From Alectoria sarmentosa (Eukaryota > Ascomycota > Lecanoromycetes > Lecanorales > Parmeliaceae): a stretch of DNA of 64,000 nt. The stretch covers positions 1 to 64,000 of the forward strand of contig WOGZ01000124.1 of NCBI GenBank assembly GCA_009733775.1, read 5' to 3'. Positions 44,401-56,159 of this stretch are shown here, piece by piece (position 1 is the stretch's first letter; every line of letters starts with the position of its first letter). The position numbers and the translations under genes are program-made. The notes under the pieces were generated by a model. That model saw only the letters and a list, made by a program, of their open reading frames with translations, did not search any database and was not told the DNA's origin.

Positions 44401-46112
44401 AGCCAACCACCCCGACTGATGGCTTTTTCGCTCGGGTAGTTGTAGATGTATCTTCCACAAATCTTGACCCGCATCTTCTTGGACTTGAATTTGCCCTCGT
44501 CATCCACATCGCCGAAATCGATCCATGTTTTTCCTTTGTCTTCCGGGTTTGACTGGTCTTCGAATCTTTGTTGTAGCATCTGGTGATGCTGAGCCTGCTT
44601 CTCGCGCTTCGGTACCCAGCTCTCAGGCAACTTACGGCTCGGCCATACATTCTTTTGACGAAATCGCTCCATGTCTTCAGAGAGTCGACTTTTTTCTATC
44701 TTGGCTACCGCTTCGTCAATGTCAGGGTCCTCTCCTGCGCCAGTACCTTCGTCATCCTCTTCTTCCTCGCCACGACCAAGATCTGCACAGGCGTCACGAA
44801 TCTCTTGTAGTCCTGGATTATCCATTTTGATGGCGAGGTCCCTCAGATCTGTGTCGGTGACTTCTTTATTGTTCAGAAAATCGTCGACGCTGTTGGCCTT
44901 GATAGCTGCTGGGAGTACTGTAGCATGGGCCAACAGTAGTCGACAGAATAACAAATGCTTGACCTCAGCCATATCTTGGAGTAGCTCATCAATTTCTTCA
45001 TCTGGGAAAGGGGCGGTCTTATCTTTGAGTTCAATCGGGTTGTCAATTGTTCCAGCAACATGCATTCCACTGGTATAAGAAAGCTTGACACCTTCCTTGA
45101 GGTGGCGCCGGATCTGTGATGCTGTGTCGTGGGCCGCCTTATCCGGGAGCGGTCGGTCTGATCCATTGGTCAAGACTCTTTGCTTCGATTTCTTCGCCTT
45201 TTTAGAGGATTTCGGAGCATTCGACTCGACAGATGGTCTAGCTTCAGTGTCCCCATTCAGAGCAGACTCTAGAGCTTTGGTCTCTTGGTCGCCGCTTGTA
45301 TCTTCAGTCATGAGTAAGATATGCTTGATTAGGTCAATGTAGTTGCCACGCTCATCCTCGATGACATCTTCAATAGGATCCCAATGAGCATCCTCTTCCT
45401 CCTCGGACATCCCTTCTTTGTAGGCTTCTTCAAGAAATGCTTCAGATCTCTTGGCATCCTCTCTGGCTCTTAGGTCCCGCATACGAAGCTGCCTATCCTT
45501 GACGTGACGCTTGAAGAGAGCAGCCTCCTTCTTGACTCTCTTCTTTTCGCTTTCTCGTTGCGTCTCCTCTAAATCCTGAACCTGCCTCACCCAAGAAAAC
45601 CATTTGTTCTTCTTGTATAACACTTCTGCGGTACGACGCTCAAGCCGCTCGAGCGCACGCATTACGATGAATTTGCGATTGCTAAGAGTGTCTAGATAAT
45701 GCTGGTGACCGTAATCAAGATTGAGCGAGAAGAAACGACTATGGTGCAATTTACGAGCACGAATCACTCGTTCAAACAGAGCATTCTTCAAAGATAAATG
45801 GCCGTAAAGCTCTTGCAACACCTCTTCAGACTCGATATCTTCGAAATTTTGATTGGCAAGTGCAATGGAGCTTTTCGCGAGATATTCGGGTGGAGACGCA
45901 TCCAAAGCGTCGAGACGAGCATTGCGTCTCTTATAGCCTGCGTATAGACCTGAATATTTTCAGTGAACGTGAAAAAGAAAAGGTTTCTCAGGTGACCAAG
46001 TACCTTGGCACTGCTTGGAATGGTAGTAGCAGAAAAGGCCATTGAGAGAGGTAGGTTCGTCCGCACAACGCGTCTCATCGGACACAATGAGAGCTGTACA
46101 CTGTCCAGCCAT
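41424..46112 (-). CDS. Large conserved fungal protein of unknown function, 1393 aa
   Basis: Six exons: 46112-46004, 45949-44232, 44045-43699, 43645-43605, 43547-43390, 43232-41424, with introns of 54, 186, 53, 57 and 157 bp; every junction keeps frame. A further 45-nt in-frame intron with a GTAAGT donor may lie in the last exon near 42488-42532. The start reads MAGQCTALIVSDETRCADEP and contains a Cys/His cluster C5, C16, C28, H31, C35 (LFCYYHSKQC) that could bind zinc. This is followed by a long coiled, charged segment (KKRVKKEAALFKRHVKDR) and acidic linkers. Later blocks include WLQFCLIAKDSNLHDAIKLC, FFEKAEKAREWHFGFNEY and DVYIWDLEAGEHFSNLYNTV. No TM segments are seen. I recognise it as a protein conserved among filamentous ascomycetes, often misnamed in annotations, without known function. 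Confidence 0.85.
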
Positions 46113-47894
46113 AACGGGAAGTCGGTACCACGCCGCTCCCTCGAATTGTTGTATATTGGGTCACGCGTAACTCCCCAGCGACTCCAAGAGTTGGAGGAAT
46201 TGGAGGACTTAAAAGGGAAGAGGGTTCAAAAGCATAAGGAGCTAAAAAGATTCTACTCTTAAGAAACAGAAAGGATGCTTGTATAATCATTGTGCTTGCG
46301 TATTGCTTTGTGGAGTCGCTTCGTGGAAAAGTGGGAAAGACGAAGTCGCGTTCCTGATCGCCGTTGCAGTTTTGTCAGGGGCATCCCTGGAAGTGATACT
46401 ACGGAGAGGATGGTATGGAGAGGATCATATCGACAGGACCATATGGAAAGGACGGTGAAAAATTCCTACGTTTCAACTGAGAATTTTCATGCCATTTCGC
46501 GACCAATGTGATGATAACGGCAGCTTCTATTACTCTCGATGTCTCAAGCGATGTTGTCAAAGCATCATCTCAGGAGTCCTCTTCAATGAGGCATCGAACC
46601 ACCAGATTCCTATACCGTGTTCCCACACAGAATGGCAGATCCGTCGATGTTTTAGCTCCCATCTTGGCTTTGAAATCCTCGCCTGTGAGATCAGCAACAT
46701 CGCCATACCGGCGCTACTCCCGGTCCCTATTTCACAAAAGCGTCCTAAGCTGTAGACATCATACCGCTGCTCATAAATAGTTCCTGCCTTCGTGAGCTCA
46801 AATCCTCCAGCAAGCTAAGCATTGGTTGGTGTGGCTTTGGCCCCTGGGCGTTGCCGCCCCGTTGCATGCCATACGGATATTCCAGGCTCGGAATGCGCCT
46901 CAAACGGGATTCCTGATCCCTTCTCATAGCAAGTTACCCTCAATGGTTACAGCCGAGTCCTTTTATGGTACGATATGAGGGATAAATACGCTTTACGTGA
47001 ATGTGAGCAATCTGGTAAAACGGGCGACCAAACGCTGATCTTTTAATTTAACACATGTCTAAGAAAGAGGGCAAGTCTAGCTATGTAGGGCCGGCGCAGT
47101 CAGTGCTGTGGCTATAGTGCAGGGTCCCAGGGTCCAGCTGCATGCTCTGCTGGAAGCCGCGACAGCTGAGGCGCACAAGGGTGATGGTAGGAGACCGCTC
47201 CACCCTCGACTGAAAGCCTTGGGCATACAATCATGTTTGACCCACCTAGTCTTGTTTGAGAGCACACTGGTCGTGCATTCGAGAAATGAGCTACTTGATA
47301 GAGCGAAGACATCAATACTTTCTTTCACCTAGTCGGATGTCGCTTGATCTATTGGTGTCCTCGCTCTATCAAGTAGCTCACTTCTCGAATGAACGAGTAC
47401 ACCAGATCAAGCGTCTAAATCAGTACGTCTAGAGGCCCGATGTGATACAATGAGAAAACGTGATCAGAGCGCCTCGCCATCTCATGAGAATGTAAGGTTG
47501 GCCTTACTGAGGGATGAGCGTATAAAGAGGCTGAAAATTAGAGTGCCTCCAGAAGCCTGGAGCATGGGGCTGTGTTCACAGCCCTAGCCACGCCATCGGT
47601 ATGGGTGCTCCTTCCTTCAGGGCGAATTACCTTGCTTGTGTGGCATTAACATCTTATGTAGCACGGTGACATCACGTTTCATTGTGCATTTGCTGGTCAA
47701 TTTTAAAATGGTACCCTTGTCTTTCTTCCGCGAAAGAAATCTCGCTATCGCTCGCTTATAATGAACATGTTCAGAATATCGACATTGCAGTATTTATCAG
47801 CTATTTGTGCCACCTACAAGATAACAGCGTCCGCGACAGGCAGGTTTCACGCTCCTCGATGATAATAGCAATCGCTGATTGCTTCTCTGGACAG
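46113..47894. other. Intergenic with one foldback element
   Basis: No gene is supported. A GGA/TATGGA-rich imperfect tandem stretch lies near 46390-46460, and the foldback element at 47273-47394. Short ORFs at 46489-46780 and 47077-47332 lack family features; the latter overlaps the foldback. Confidence 0.5.
47273..47394. mobile_element. Foldback element, 122 bp, 39-nt arms
   Basis: Arms 47273-47311 and 47356-47394 are reverse complements at 36 of 39 positions (core TCGCTCTATCAAGTAGCTCA against TGAGCTACTTGATAGAGCGA). The loop is 44 nt. It is a MITE or foldback remnant with no coding capacity. Flanks show no clear target duplication. Confidence 0.75.
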
Positions 47895-48445
47895 CGTCGG
47901 TGAACGCAACTACGAATATCCGTGGCCCAAGTGGAAAGGCAACATCGCCCATAGAGACACCAGTAACAGACTCCTCAAACTCAATATCCCCAGAAACGGC
48001 CGCTGTCATTGTTGCAATCATCGTTCCCATTGTGGTCATCGCGATTGTTTCAATTTGTTTCTTCCAAATCCAGAAACACTGGAAGTCGCGCCAAGCACAA
48101 GCAACTGCCGCGGACGCTGGTAGTGATCACTTTAGCCAACCAGAAGACCTCCATCTTTATCTACAGAATAAAGCCGAGCTGAGTGACGGACAAGCGGGAT
48201 ACGAGATGCAACCTGAGGGGAGAATCTACGAATTGATGGATCGTCATCAATGTCAGGATATTCCTGAAGGTGAACTTCGACAGCCTATGCTTTCACTTGG
48301 ATGGCGACATGAACTGCGCGGTGAAGATCATGCTATAGAGCTTGGTGCTCCACGAAATCAGCAAGATCCCCAACGATACAGCTTTGAGGAACCTGATTTT
48401 GTGGACTTTAACGAGTCAGTTCTGTCGCTGCAAGGGTTCGCATGA
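47895..48445 (+). CDS. C-terminal part of a single-pass membrane protein
   Basis: The exon begins after an acceptor (CTGGACAG, ending at 47894) and runs to TGA 48443-48445. The order is a Ser/Thr-rich extracellular stretch (PIETPVTDSSNSISPETA), one strong TM helix of about 22 residues (rich in Val/Ile), a basic stop-transfer (QKHWKSRQAQ) and a cytosolic tail with repeated short motifs (YEMQPEGRIYELMD, RHELRGEDHAIELG). This is the usual layout of fungal cell-surface sensors or extracellular membrane proteins. I cannot find the 5' exons with signal peptide and ectodomain, so the gene is incomplete in my reading or truncated. Confidence 0.45.
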
Positions 48446-49487
48446 AGCTCAGGACCTTGGCTCCGAATTTGCCTCATACTCAAGCGATAGGTGGCTTTGA
48501 ACCCAGAATCCCAAAGTTGAATCTCCATCCTCGGATTGAATCCTTTCGGGAACAAAATTCAAAAATCCACTCCAAGAAGACAAGTCTATGTATCACATGG
48601 AGAAAGAATTGCTTTACCGAAGACATCACACAGTACTCGATTCACTCAACCATTTGTAAATTACCCAATACTATCTTAGTAGTCTTCCTTGGGATCGCCG
48701 ATTATTCCGTTATCCGTTTGACGATTGAAGCACGTCGCAACGGCATTGTTACATGTGACACTCCCTTCTTGTCGCACGTAAAAACTACCGCTCCTTCTCT
48801 TTTCCAACCCTGGAACGGTTCTTATTGATATAGATCTTGATTCAATCGACTAGGTAGAGCTCTACCCAAAATCGCTGTACTATCAAATCACTCGATACTT
48901 ATTGATTCCGACGTCGCTGACTGCAGCACTGCCAATGTAACGACATTATCGATTTCCATCCCTACGGTGAAGCACCCAAATCTCAACCAAAGCAAAAGCT
49001 AAAGACTCGCCACACTCCCAAGCACCTTTCTCAGAAACAATATGAATGACGTAACTTGGACCTTTTTGGGCGGGCAGCAATAAAACCGAACACTGGGGTG
49101 GTACAAGTGGGCGTATTTTGAAATGACGGATTGAGCCTTCCAGCAGAAATCGGCCTACTTAACTTCACTCAAAGTCCAGGATGGTGCGATGTTCGATGTT
49201 GCCTGCTTTGCTGGAAAGACCTTGTCTATCGTATGAAGCATCGTTTCGGTTTTGGCTATGAGTACAGAGTAATACCGCATGCAGACTCTATTTCCCCTCT
49301 CTAAAACATTCTCTCATCCTCGCCGGGGCATGTAACCTTGAGGAGCTTCTCAGGTGATACCTTTACGATTCAATGACCGTATATCCCCGTCTCAAAGACC
49401 CCTTCATACTACCATCACTCCCTTCGACCCGTTTTACCTCCGTACTACCGACACTCCCTGGTGCTTCCTTCAACAGCACCAGCCCAT
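48446..49487. other. Intergenic, nothing recognised
   Basis: An ORF (48442-48828) overlaps the previous stop by ATGA but has no family signature. No repeat or RNA gene is seen. Confidence 0.5.
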
Positions 49488-50363
49488 TCACAACCGCTCA
49501 CAACCCATATAGATGTCTCCATGATCAAACTCCTCCCAGCCCGGATAAAGCTTCTGGAAGCCGCATCCCCACCGCACCGCTTGAACCGCAAAAGCCGTAT
49601 TCCGCATCTGGCCGTCGGATTCATAGTGCGCGATGGCGGTGCACAGATCTTCGAGGACATGTCGAATCCCCAGTCCATAACACACAGCATTTCCCTCTCG
49701 CGTTTGCCGCGCGTCGACACCGCTCATGAAATTCTGTGCTCTATCCGCCCCCGCACGCTGGCTTTTGTGGCGGCGAACCAGCTTGAGACAAATAGAATAA
49801 GAATACGGGTCGTGAAAATACAAAAAGATAGACTCAACATTCGGATAGAGCTGCCCAATCTCCCGCTCAATCTCCGGCCAGCACACCGGAAACTGCTCGA
49901 CATCCGAGCGCTTAAGCCCGATACCAACATACGTGAGGAACACGCGCCTCAGGAACGCGAAAGCGCGGGTGTTCGGGCACGCGAAGAGATGAGGGGACGG
50001 GCTCGCGGGGCGCTGCCAGAGATGTTGCTTGCCCGGTTCGCCGAAGATGCAGAGAAGCTCGAAGGTGTTGTCCGTGTAGAGGATCGGGAGGGCTTCGCGG
50101 TGGATGGCTTTGCTGGTTCGGAGAATGGCGGGGTGGATGGAGGAGGAGGTGGTGGGGGTTTGGGGGTGGGTGGTGGGGAGCGAGCCGGGGCAGAAGGAGA
50201 GCTCGGGAATGGGGTGGCGGGTGAGGAGGTCGCTGTAGATGAGGAGGCGGATTTCGGTGGGGAGGGTCAGGAATGGGAAGTCGGCGGTGGAGGAGGAGGG
50301 AAGGTTGGGTGTCGTGGTCTTTGGTGAGAATGCCGCGCCGCCGAGTACGGTTTCTGTGGTCAT
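49488..50363 (-). CDS. LPTEIR (2EXR-type) protein, 291 aa
   Basis: Single exon, ATG at 50363. After a Thr/Pro-rich lead it shows FLTLPTEIRLLIYSDLLTRH, then IHPAILRTSKAIHREALPIL and LYTDNTFELL, the core of the fungal 2EXR/LPxEIR family. The middle has FLRRVFLTYVGIGLKRSDVE and the end VRWGCGFQKLYPGWEEFDHG. It differs clearly from the tandem pair at 17-20 kb, so it is a separate subfamily and not a recent duplicate. No signal peptide or TM segment. Function of the family is unknown. An antisense GC-rich ORF (49461-50327) is its shadow. Confidence 0.8.
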   Translation of the reverse strand: MTTETVLGGAAFSPKTTTPNLPSSSTADFPFLTLPTEIRLLIYSDLLTRHPIPELSFCPGSLPTTHPQTPTTSSSIHPAILRTSKAIHREALPILYTDNTFELLCIFGEPGKQHLWQRPASPSPHLFACPNTRAFAFLRRVFLTYVGIGLKRSDVEQFPVCWPEIEREIGQLYPNVESIFLYFHDPYSYSICLKLVRRHKSQRAGADRAQNFMSGVDARQTREGNAVCYGLGIRHVLEDLCTAIAHYESDGQMRNTAFAVQAVRWGCGFQKLYPGWEEFDHGDIYMGCERL

Positions 50364-50964
50364 TTTTGTGTCATAAGATGGAATAGATTCGAATTAGAGC
50401 TGATGGTGCCAATGGATACAAGTCTGTTTGCCAGACAGACACACAAAATCCCATCTATCATGAAGTCACACAAGTATGCCAGGGTTCGAACATTAAAGTG
50501 AAAATATTTTGAAACATTGTGACTGCCGATCCGGTAAACAAGCTTCTCTCACGTGATGATGTTTTCCCAAAGTCCACCAATCGGTGCACAGATAACGACA
50601 TTAGCGCCGAGTCAACACAGGAATCTCACAGATGGTCTTGGCATCTAGTGAGTGATTTGATACGTATTCAAATTGCCTAGCCGATCGATTGTAAGGACTG
50701 ACTTCCAAACCCAAGAGTACGAAGACCTGCTTTCTTCGCTTCGCAAATCAGGGCTCATATGGCCCAATCTGGCCGCGGTAAACCTCCTGCTTACATGGAG
50801 ATAGAGAGCCCGACTGACTCAACCCATTCACATTTCCAATCCCGTCTTCCCAGAATTCCCATTGCCAGTCCATGCCATCGCAACTTCAAAGCGCAGGAAA
50901 AAACAAAACTCCCCTCACCCAATACCATACTCCTATCCCAATAAAAAACCCCAAACCAACCCCC
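50364..50964. other. Intergenic, nothing recognised
   Basis: Holds the promoter side of the LPTEIR gene and the 3' side of the secreted-protein gene. Very C/A-rich near 50920-51000. No gene or repeat. Confidence 0.5.
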
Positions 50965-51479
50965 TCACTCAACCCCCTCATACATAACCCCCTTCCACGA
51001 CCCCACCCCGCCATTCTCACTCTGCTTCGCGCAAAAGCCATAATTCCCCTCCCCCAAAGTCTGCGGCCACTCGATGAAGGCAATGCGGTTCGCACACTGC
51101 GGGTCCGAGTAGGCCTGCAGCGCGCTCGAGTTGCTGAGGAAGAGGTTGATGCCGATCCAGTCGATGGACGTGCTCATGGGGAGGCATTGGTAGTTGGGGT
51201 AGTTGGGCGGGGCGCCGTAGATTGGGGTTTGGAGACCTAGGACGGAGCTGGGGTTGATGCCGGGGCTGGATGGGGGAGGGTGGTTCAGTTAGTTATTTTG
51301 GGTGGTGGATGGGGCGGAGGAGAGGGGAGGGGTTGGTAGGGGAGGGGGGAAAGAAATTACCATGCATGTGCGGGGCCGAGGGGGCCGTTGTAGCTGAATT
51401 CTCTTTTTGAGTCCATGAGGGTTGGGAGGGCTGATGCGCTGGTGCTGAGCAGGCAGAGAAGAGGGATTGTGAAATGCAT
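50965..51479 (-). CDS. Small secreted 4-Cys protein, 139 aa
   Basis: Exons are 51479-51361 and 51265-50965; the intron 51266-51360 (GTAATT...CCATCCAG, 95 bp) is phase 2. The start MHFTIPLLCLLSTSASALPT is a good signal peptide (cleavage probably after SASA). The mature protein has Cys in HACPGIN, YQCLPM, PQCANR and GFCAKQ, consistent with two disulphides, plus WPQTLGEGNYGFC. It ends EGVE without an anchor or TM, so it should be released. Size, cysteines and secretion fit the broad class of fungal effector-like or cell-wall proteins; I do not recognise a named family. Confidence 0.75.
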
Positions 51480-53566
51480 TGTAGGTAGTTCTTTTGTATT
51501 AAGTTTGGATTTCAATGCGGTAGAGGAACGGCAGATCTAAATGAGGGATGGAGTTGACAAGTTTCGAGGGGAGAGCGGCCCAAATGTAGGCGAGAACGAT
51601 GCTCTGTGTTCAAAGCCCGGTCACGACAAAAGATTGGTGGTTCGGGCAAAATAGAGTACAAAGAATCGTTAAATAGGTTCTTGAAATGCTGAATGAAAGC
51701 CTTCTTGGCTCTGCAGCGACTGAAAGACTACAACAAAGCTTTTGACCCTGTCTTTCTCTCATGTAGCAAGATAAATGTGCCTAACCGTTTTTTTGAAGAT
51801 AGAACAAAGCCTCGAGGACGAAATTAGCCAAAAGAGCAAGACGAAGAATAAGGCGCTAGTTGACAGGAGTGTCAAATTTCCGCTCCAGTCTCTACTCCAT
51901 TTCGAAATAGAGATTGTTCCTTTCTGATCGGGGTCTGCGGAACAGGCTCACGAGGTGGTCGGAAACCTGTTCTTAAGACACTCCCGGACTTTCCCAGCAT
52001 CGAGCCCTTTTTTTTGTCTTTTCATTCCGCGGAACCACAGGCGAGCAGAGCGAGCTGAAAGTGCCTTCCAGGGCAAGGTAGTCATTCCGTAAGAGTCGCG
52101 GGGATTTTCGCTTTGCGCGTCTTCGTCGAGCAAATTGTTGAATGTGGTACCGAGCTCGTATAAGCTGTAATCCTTCAGAGCGATTGCCAGTAGAGCCGTG
52201 GCTTTCATCCACGTCAATAAAACTTTACGGAATCCGCACTGTGAGAGAAGACGTTGGATGAGGGCCAGTGTTGCCATTCGTGAGAAGCTCACCCGGCTTC
52301 AAAGTAACGCTCACAGTCTTTTCTGTCTTAGAGATGATTGGAGGGGGTCATTCGAGGAAGACAGAGTCGTCGTAGCCTTGTTTCCCTCTGCCCACAATTG
52401 GTACTCATAGGCCTGCGAGCTGAGCTCTGCCGAGGTGTTCCACCTGACAACATGATTGGTCCTGCGCTACTTTCGTCCTGGAACCAGAGCAGCCCAATCC
52501 CCTCATCAAATGCTTCTTGCCCAGTGACTTTCTCATACTTACCCGCTACCGTCCCAGTATATTCCTTGGAACTTCTCTGCGGCTGTAATCTTCTTCTTCG
52601 CCATTGCTATCCTTAGCAATAAAGTATACGGAGGGTATCCAGCATCAGAATCGTCGCGGGCTAGAGTCTCGAAGGCGTGTTGTAGAGTGTGTCGTCTGAT
52701 CATGGTCTCGAAGACACCGATTGGTGGGTATCATTGTTTTTGCGAGTGACGAGATCTTGCTAGCCATGATGGCAGTCTCAAAGACAGCTTCTTCGGGTGC
52801 GAGTGTGATAAGTCAAAGACAGAGTAAATTGCAACAGTAATAATGATGCCACTTACTACAACAATAAGATCAATCCCAGGTTTAGAGACGCCAAGTGCGT
52901 GGTGTGAATCATTGTATTCGACTGGATGAACACCTTTTTGATTCACTCAGGCAGGTGCATGTGAAGCTAAGGCACCTTTCATCATCGCGAAGTAACAATA
53001 GCGCTCTTTGCAAATGGTACGACATTTACAGCCCATCCTACATGTCCCTCATCTTTTTCTGATGGGTGTCTTGTTTTTAATTTTCAAGTCCCTTTGTTCA
53101 TGCATCCCTTTGTCCATGCACATCAGCTTTGACCATCCATATCAAGTCCAAGACAGACCTTGAAGGGACCGCCGCATGTAACAAAGGAATAGGGAATAAG
53201 GTATCGATATTCCTTGTGGGATTTCTTCCTTTGTCAAAATATGGTTTTCAGCCTCGTCCCTGCTCTATTTGAGGTGATATGCGCAGAAAAATAAGGGTCC
53301 CGAGAAAGTATAATTCAAGCAAACTACACATCACACCAAAATCTCAACACAGCGCACCAGAGTCAAGCATCTTAAGAGGCCTCGAAAGACTCGGTGGAGC
53401 CGGATCAAATAACAGCACCTACCACCCATCTTTTCATTCTCGCAATCTTTGTTAAGGCCGATCGGACTCGTAATCGATATATCAGAGTCGACTACCTCAG
53501 AGGTTTCGAAAGATGGATTGGATTGGATTACCTGACGTGCCAAATCCTCATCCTCGCTTTTTCACC
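51480..53566. other. Intergenic with possible minus-strand gene relic
   Basis: On the minus strand 52604 to about 52420 reads AKKKITAAEKFQGIYWDGSG and, after a one-base frame change, GKYEKVTGQEAFDEGIGLL. 52292-51948 gives another gene-like run ending KVRECLKNRFPTTS. These may be pieces of one decayed gene, but I cannot join them. Nothing else is recognised. Confidence 0.4.
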
Positions 53567-54997
53567 ATGCCACTACTAACAGACCTCCCAAACGAACTGC
53601 TTGGACAGATCATGAGGTACCTCTTGCCTGACGATGTCGACAACTTTTCCAACTCTTGCAAACACTTTCACACCCTCTCAGTCAGAATGTTTCCGAGGCA
53701 CAAAGAGCTTGAAAGAAAATACTCCCAGGTCTCTTGCGGCTTGTATGGAAGCCACAAAGCTTTCAAAAATCTTTCCCTATTCCGTAAAATTCTCAAAGAC
53801 TCAGAGATCGTCTGGTACGTCAAGACCATGTGCATCGGGCTCGGCGATTTTCACTATTTCCATAAGGACAAGGAGAGCTGGGAGGATTGCCATGAACTAG
53901 CTGTGGAGTGCAGAGATGGCATCATCGAAACAGTGCAGGCATGTCCGTACCTGGACGATGGAGAACGTGAGCGTTGGATCCATGGGATAATGTCCTCTGA
54001 CCAAAACACAACTGTGACTCTTCTTGCATCCATGTTCCCATGCTTGGAGTATATCTGCTTCACAGATAATTATGCGAACGAGGAGTTGAACGACGAGCTA
54101 CATGTCCTGGTCCGAAATATCGACCAAGCACGCCGCCTCGACCCTCGCGGTTCGCACGCTTTCAGCAGGCTCGAACGCGTCCAAGAACGAGGCCAGGCGG
54201 CAGACGAGCTCCAAAATATGCCATCATTCGAGCCACTTTCTCGTCTGCCCTCAATGCGTCGCTATATAGGCAGATACTTGTACCACGAAGATGGATGGAC
54301 ACCCCCTGAAAAGAAGTCTACCATCACAAGCTTGGAGCTTATCGACTGCATGATACATATCGCAGCTCTACGAAGTGCTTTGAGCGGCATCGAAAACCTG
54401 CGAGACTTCACTTACGAATCCTTTTGGGCATGGGAAGAAGAAAGTATGACATACTGTGTGACCGAGAGAAGGCGAGATTGGCAGCCTGGAGAGATCATCT
54501 TGAGCTTGCTAGAATTTGCTGGCCATTCTCTTGTGAACCTGGATCTGACTCGGAAGAGCAGCAGAGAAGATCAACGCAGGGAAGAGGCCCGGGGATGTAT
54601 GAAGAGAGATCCAAATGGAAAGGAAGAAAACAGGGATTACGGAATCAATGGAGTATCCAAGTGGTTTATGGGCTCTCTCCGAGGCTTCGAGGTGCTTGAG
54701 AAAATCCGCGTCCAAAACGAGATGTTCGTCGAAGAAGCTCCAGATGACAAAATAGGCCAAAGGGTGGTGCATCGACTAGTAGACTTGTTGCCGGCTTCGA
54801 TATTGGAGGTCTCATTAGCAAAGCCTCTTTTGAACAAAGAGGACTGGTACCGGCTGATGGATGGGCTACAGGAGCTCAGGGTGGAGCGGGTTCTAAGATT
54901 GGAGAGGGTCATATGCGAAGGGCTCAATCATAAGGGATATATGGACACCGTGTTTGAGGCAGAGGGTCTTGAATTGATTCCATCAGAGGCTGACTGA
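53567..54997 (+). CDS. F-box protein, 476 aa
   Basis: Intact single exon. The chosen start is ATG 53567 (CACCATGCC), because MPLLTDLPNELLGQIMRYLL places the F-box at the very N-terminus as usual; the frame is open upstream to 53513. The F-box continues DDVDNFSNSCKHFHTLSV. The rest is a helix-rich substrate-binding part with IVWYVKTMCIGLGDFHYF, TSLELIDCMIHIAALRSAL, SLVNLDLTRKSS and FMGSLRGFEVLEKIRVQN, recalling irregular leucine-rich repeats. It probably recruits substrates to an SCF ubiquitin ligase through Skp1. It is not closely related to the broken F-box genes at 29.5 and 32.8 kb. Confidence 0.85.
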   Translation: MPLLTDLPNELLGQIMRYLLPDDVDNFSNSCKHFHTLSVRMFPRHKELERKYSQVSCGLYGSHKAFKNLSLFRKILKDSEIVWYVKTMCIGLGDFHYFHKDKESWEDCHELAVECRDGIIETVQACPYLDDGERERWIHGIMSSDQNTTVTLLASMFPCLEYICFTDNYANEELNDELHVLVRNIDQARRLDPRGSHAFSRLERVQERGQAADELQNMPSFEPLSRLPSMRRYIGRYLYHEDGWTPPEKKSTITSLELIDCMIHIAALRSALSGIENLRDFTYESFWAWEEESMTYCVTERRRDWQPGEIILSLLEFAGHSLVNLDLTRKSSREDQRREEARGCMKRDPNGKEENRDYGINGVSKWFMGSLRGFEVLEKIRVQNEMFVEEAPDDKIGQRVVHRLVDLLPASILEVSLAKPLLNKEDWYRLMDGLQELRVERVLRLERVICEGLNHKGYMDTVFEAEGLELIPSEAD

Positions 54998-56159
54998 CGC
55001 AGTGTGATGATAGATCTGATGAGAATCGACAGATTCTGAAGGCTGACGGGCTTTTCACCCAGCCCTTGGACCTGTTGACGTTACGATGGTGGGGACTCCA
55101 ATCACAAAGTCCTCGGTCTCTGTGCCGAGGAAGTTGCTTTCATACATACCACGTCCATACAATGAGCCAGCTATTTGTTGTAGACACAGCCGCCCACCTC
55201 ACAGCTTTTCAGAAAACATCCAAACATACCCGACTTGATGGCCGGCTGAGCGCAAGACTCCCGTCGAGAGAAGATTGATGGACTACATTACCATGATCAA
55301 CAAAATAGAGGAAGTAATCAGGGTCTCAAATAATATACACTTCAAGAAGTTCACGATGCAGTGCCGGGTACAGCAGTGGAAGTGACCAGTAGCCCAAGTA
55401 ATTTTTGATGCATGAATCGAGGATCCCTGAGTAATGCCAAGACAGTAACAACTAGCTATTTCACCACTAGCGTGCAAAAGGTTGCCGAAAATGCTTGGCT
55501 TGCTTGGCAGGCCCGCCCTGTCGGTGACCGAAGAGCGCATTTGAGCAAATACTTTTTAGCCATCATATCAACGGCAGCGTAACTTTTCCTCCGACCATGA
55601 CACTAAAAATGTTCCTGCATTCCTGCTTGCCGCCAGACTCCACACTTCACAGTCCACATAGCACGTGCCAACCTCACACTAGGAAGATATATCCGGAAGA
55701 GGCCTCGACTATGGTTTTCCTCCAGCGATGGCGGCTCGCTACTGTCCTCACTTCACTACATCTAAGCCTAACGGCGCCATTATCTTCGTTCCTTGATATG
55801 TTGGCATTGAAATCTAGTCCCAAGTAGGTGTATGAGAGGATTATGACGGTAAGATGGAACGCAATCGGCCAGTGTATGCAAGGGTGTTACTTTCCACCAT
55901 TTGATCCATCTCTCGATATCCTCAATGGGCATCGCCATCGCCTCATTGTGGCCGAAGATCTCTGGAGCTGTACTAGCTTTTACGAGTCGTAGTATTGAAG
56001 GGTCAAAGGCAGGTCCTTTTACTCATAAAGCGCTGTCCCTCCTCAAAAATCTATCTTCACTTCCGTTATATTCGCACCGCACTTTACTCTATTCCTCGAT
56101 CACATTTACCAACATCTCAATACCTGTTTCCCCACCTCCATCAATCCAACCACCCAACA
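54998..56159. other. Intergenic, nothing recognised
   Basis: No supported gene or repeat. The last 150 bases are CT-rich and precede the secreted SnoaL-like gene. Confidence 0.5.

Noticed and set aside
44671..45078. 135-codon plus-strand ORF
   Set aside because: Ser-rich shadow of acidic codons in exon 2 of the 1393-aa gene.
48442..48828. ORF overlapping the previous stop by ATGA
   Set aside because: Translational coupling of that type is not expected in fungi, and the product lacks any recognisable feature.
49461..50327. Long GC-rich plus-strand ORF
   Set aside because: Antisense to the LPTEIR protein; its product is Gly/Val/Glu low-complexity typical of a shadow frame.
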